From Desulfosporosinus orientis DSM 765 (GTDB lineage Bacteria; Bacillota; Desulfitobacteriia; Desulfitobacteriales; Desulfitobacteriaceae), in assembly GCF_000235605.1 (NCBI RefSeq), contig NC_016584.1:5519151-5583150 (forward strand): a stretch of 64,000 nt of DNA. The letters run 5' to 3'. The notes under the pieces were generated by a model. It saw nothing but the letters and a program-made list of their open reading frames with translations, had not been told where the DNA came from and searched no databases. Position numbers and translations under genes: made by a program. Positions 63,727-64,000 of the stretch are shown here, one piece after another. Numbering within the stretch: the first letter of the stretch is position 1; the number at the start of each line of letters is the position of its first letter.

Positions 63727-64000
63727 TTACTGAAAATAGTTTATTACTGCCGGAACCACTAAGGGGTTGTAGATAAACTCCAAAAATATAAACAGTACAA
63801 ATCCCACAATTCCCCCAATCATTGAACCATTAATTCGAATCCATTGTAAATCATTGCCTGCCTTATCTTGAACAAATTGGTTAAGATCTTCATCTGTGTA
63901 AGCCTCCAGAGTTTCTCTCACCATGTTTCCGATGACGTCATGTTCATTCTTCATAACCCGGCATAACAGATCAACAATAAACAAATTGATTCTTTCTTGA
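63727..64000 (-). CDS. DUF445 family membrane protein, C-terminal part
   Basis: The frame runs off the right edge of the window without a start, so this is only the last 90 or so residues. The end carries the DUF445 pattern LQWIRINGSMIGGIVGFVLF with a final membrane helix and a short tail. The family has no known reaction. A small hairpin CTCGTTC/GAACGAG (63704-63726) follows the stop on this strand but lacks a T-run. Confidence 0.75.
   Translation of the reverse strand, partial: QERINLFIVDLLCRVMKNEHDVIGNMVRETLEAYTDEDLNQFVQDKAGNDLQWIRINGSMIGGIVGFVLFIFLEFIYNPLVVPAVINYFQ

Overview
The window looks like a chromosomal segment of a spore-forming, low- to mid-GC Firmicute of class Clostridia, most like the Desulfosporosinus/Desulfitobacterium group. 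The assignment is an inference. It rests on many surface proteins with cell-wall-binding repeat 2 (CWB2) domains, two YjcZ-type sporulation miniproteins, strong AGGAGG ribosome binding sites with frequent GTG/TTG starts, and REP-like palindromes. No rRNA, tRNA or CRISPR array was found.

Region 1 (about 0.5-24.4 kb) is a cell-surface locus. It holds two paralogous, very acidic S-layer-type proteins of 1406 and 1242 residues. Between and beside them are four CWB2-anchored wall enzymes: an amidase, a subtilisin, a GH18 glycosidase and a lytic transglycosylase-like protein. Both S-layer genes have long leaders that share a conserved structured motif, and both end in near-identical terminators. 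Mobile-element scars lie behind both: an IS66 orf1 remnant and the 5' end of a group II intron. A small plus-strand cassette (SMR/EamA-like protein, GNAT-like protein, polysaccharide deacetylase) and a GT2/DUF2304/GT39 lipid-linked sugar module sit in the middle.

Region 2 (about 24.8-47.5 kb, all minus strand) is a surface-glycan cluster. It begins with a CapD/PglF-type dehydratase and a WbpA-WbpB-WbpD-WbpE-like set that would make a 2,3-diacetamido uronic acid nucleotide, with a WbpI/WecB-type 2-epimerase further down. These are followed by glycosyltransferases, a Wzx-type flippase, two Wzy/WaaL-type polymerase/ligase proteins, a FemAB-like protein, a deacetylase, a second sugar aminotransferase and the initiating phosphoglycosyltransferase. 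Two O-acetyltransferase-like proteins lie upstream. CWB2 domains of Clostridioides difficile bind an anionic secondary wall polymer, so this uronic-acid cluster next to six CWB2 proteins plausibly makes their ligand. An approximately 210-270 bp repeat occurs in inverted orientation at 33.2-33.4 and 47.6-47.8 kb and flanks about 14 kb of the cluster.

Region 3 (about 47.9-64 kb) holds two membrane-anchored proteins of unknown function, galU, a small membrane protein, and clpP directly downstream of a stand-alone one-module NRPS (C-A-PCP-reductase, predicted to load glycine). Next come an HD-GYP protein and a PAS histidine kinase that converge and share the same N-terminal membrane sensor domain. 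Small sporulation-type proteins, a P-II regulator with an Amt ammonium transporter, and the C-terminal part of a DUF445 membrane protein cut by the window edge complete the region.
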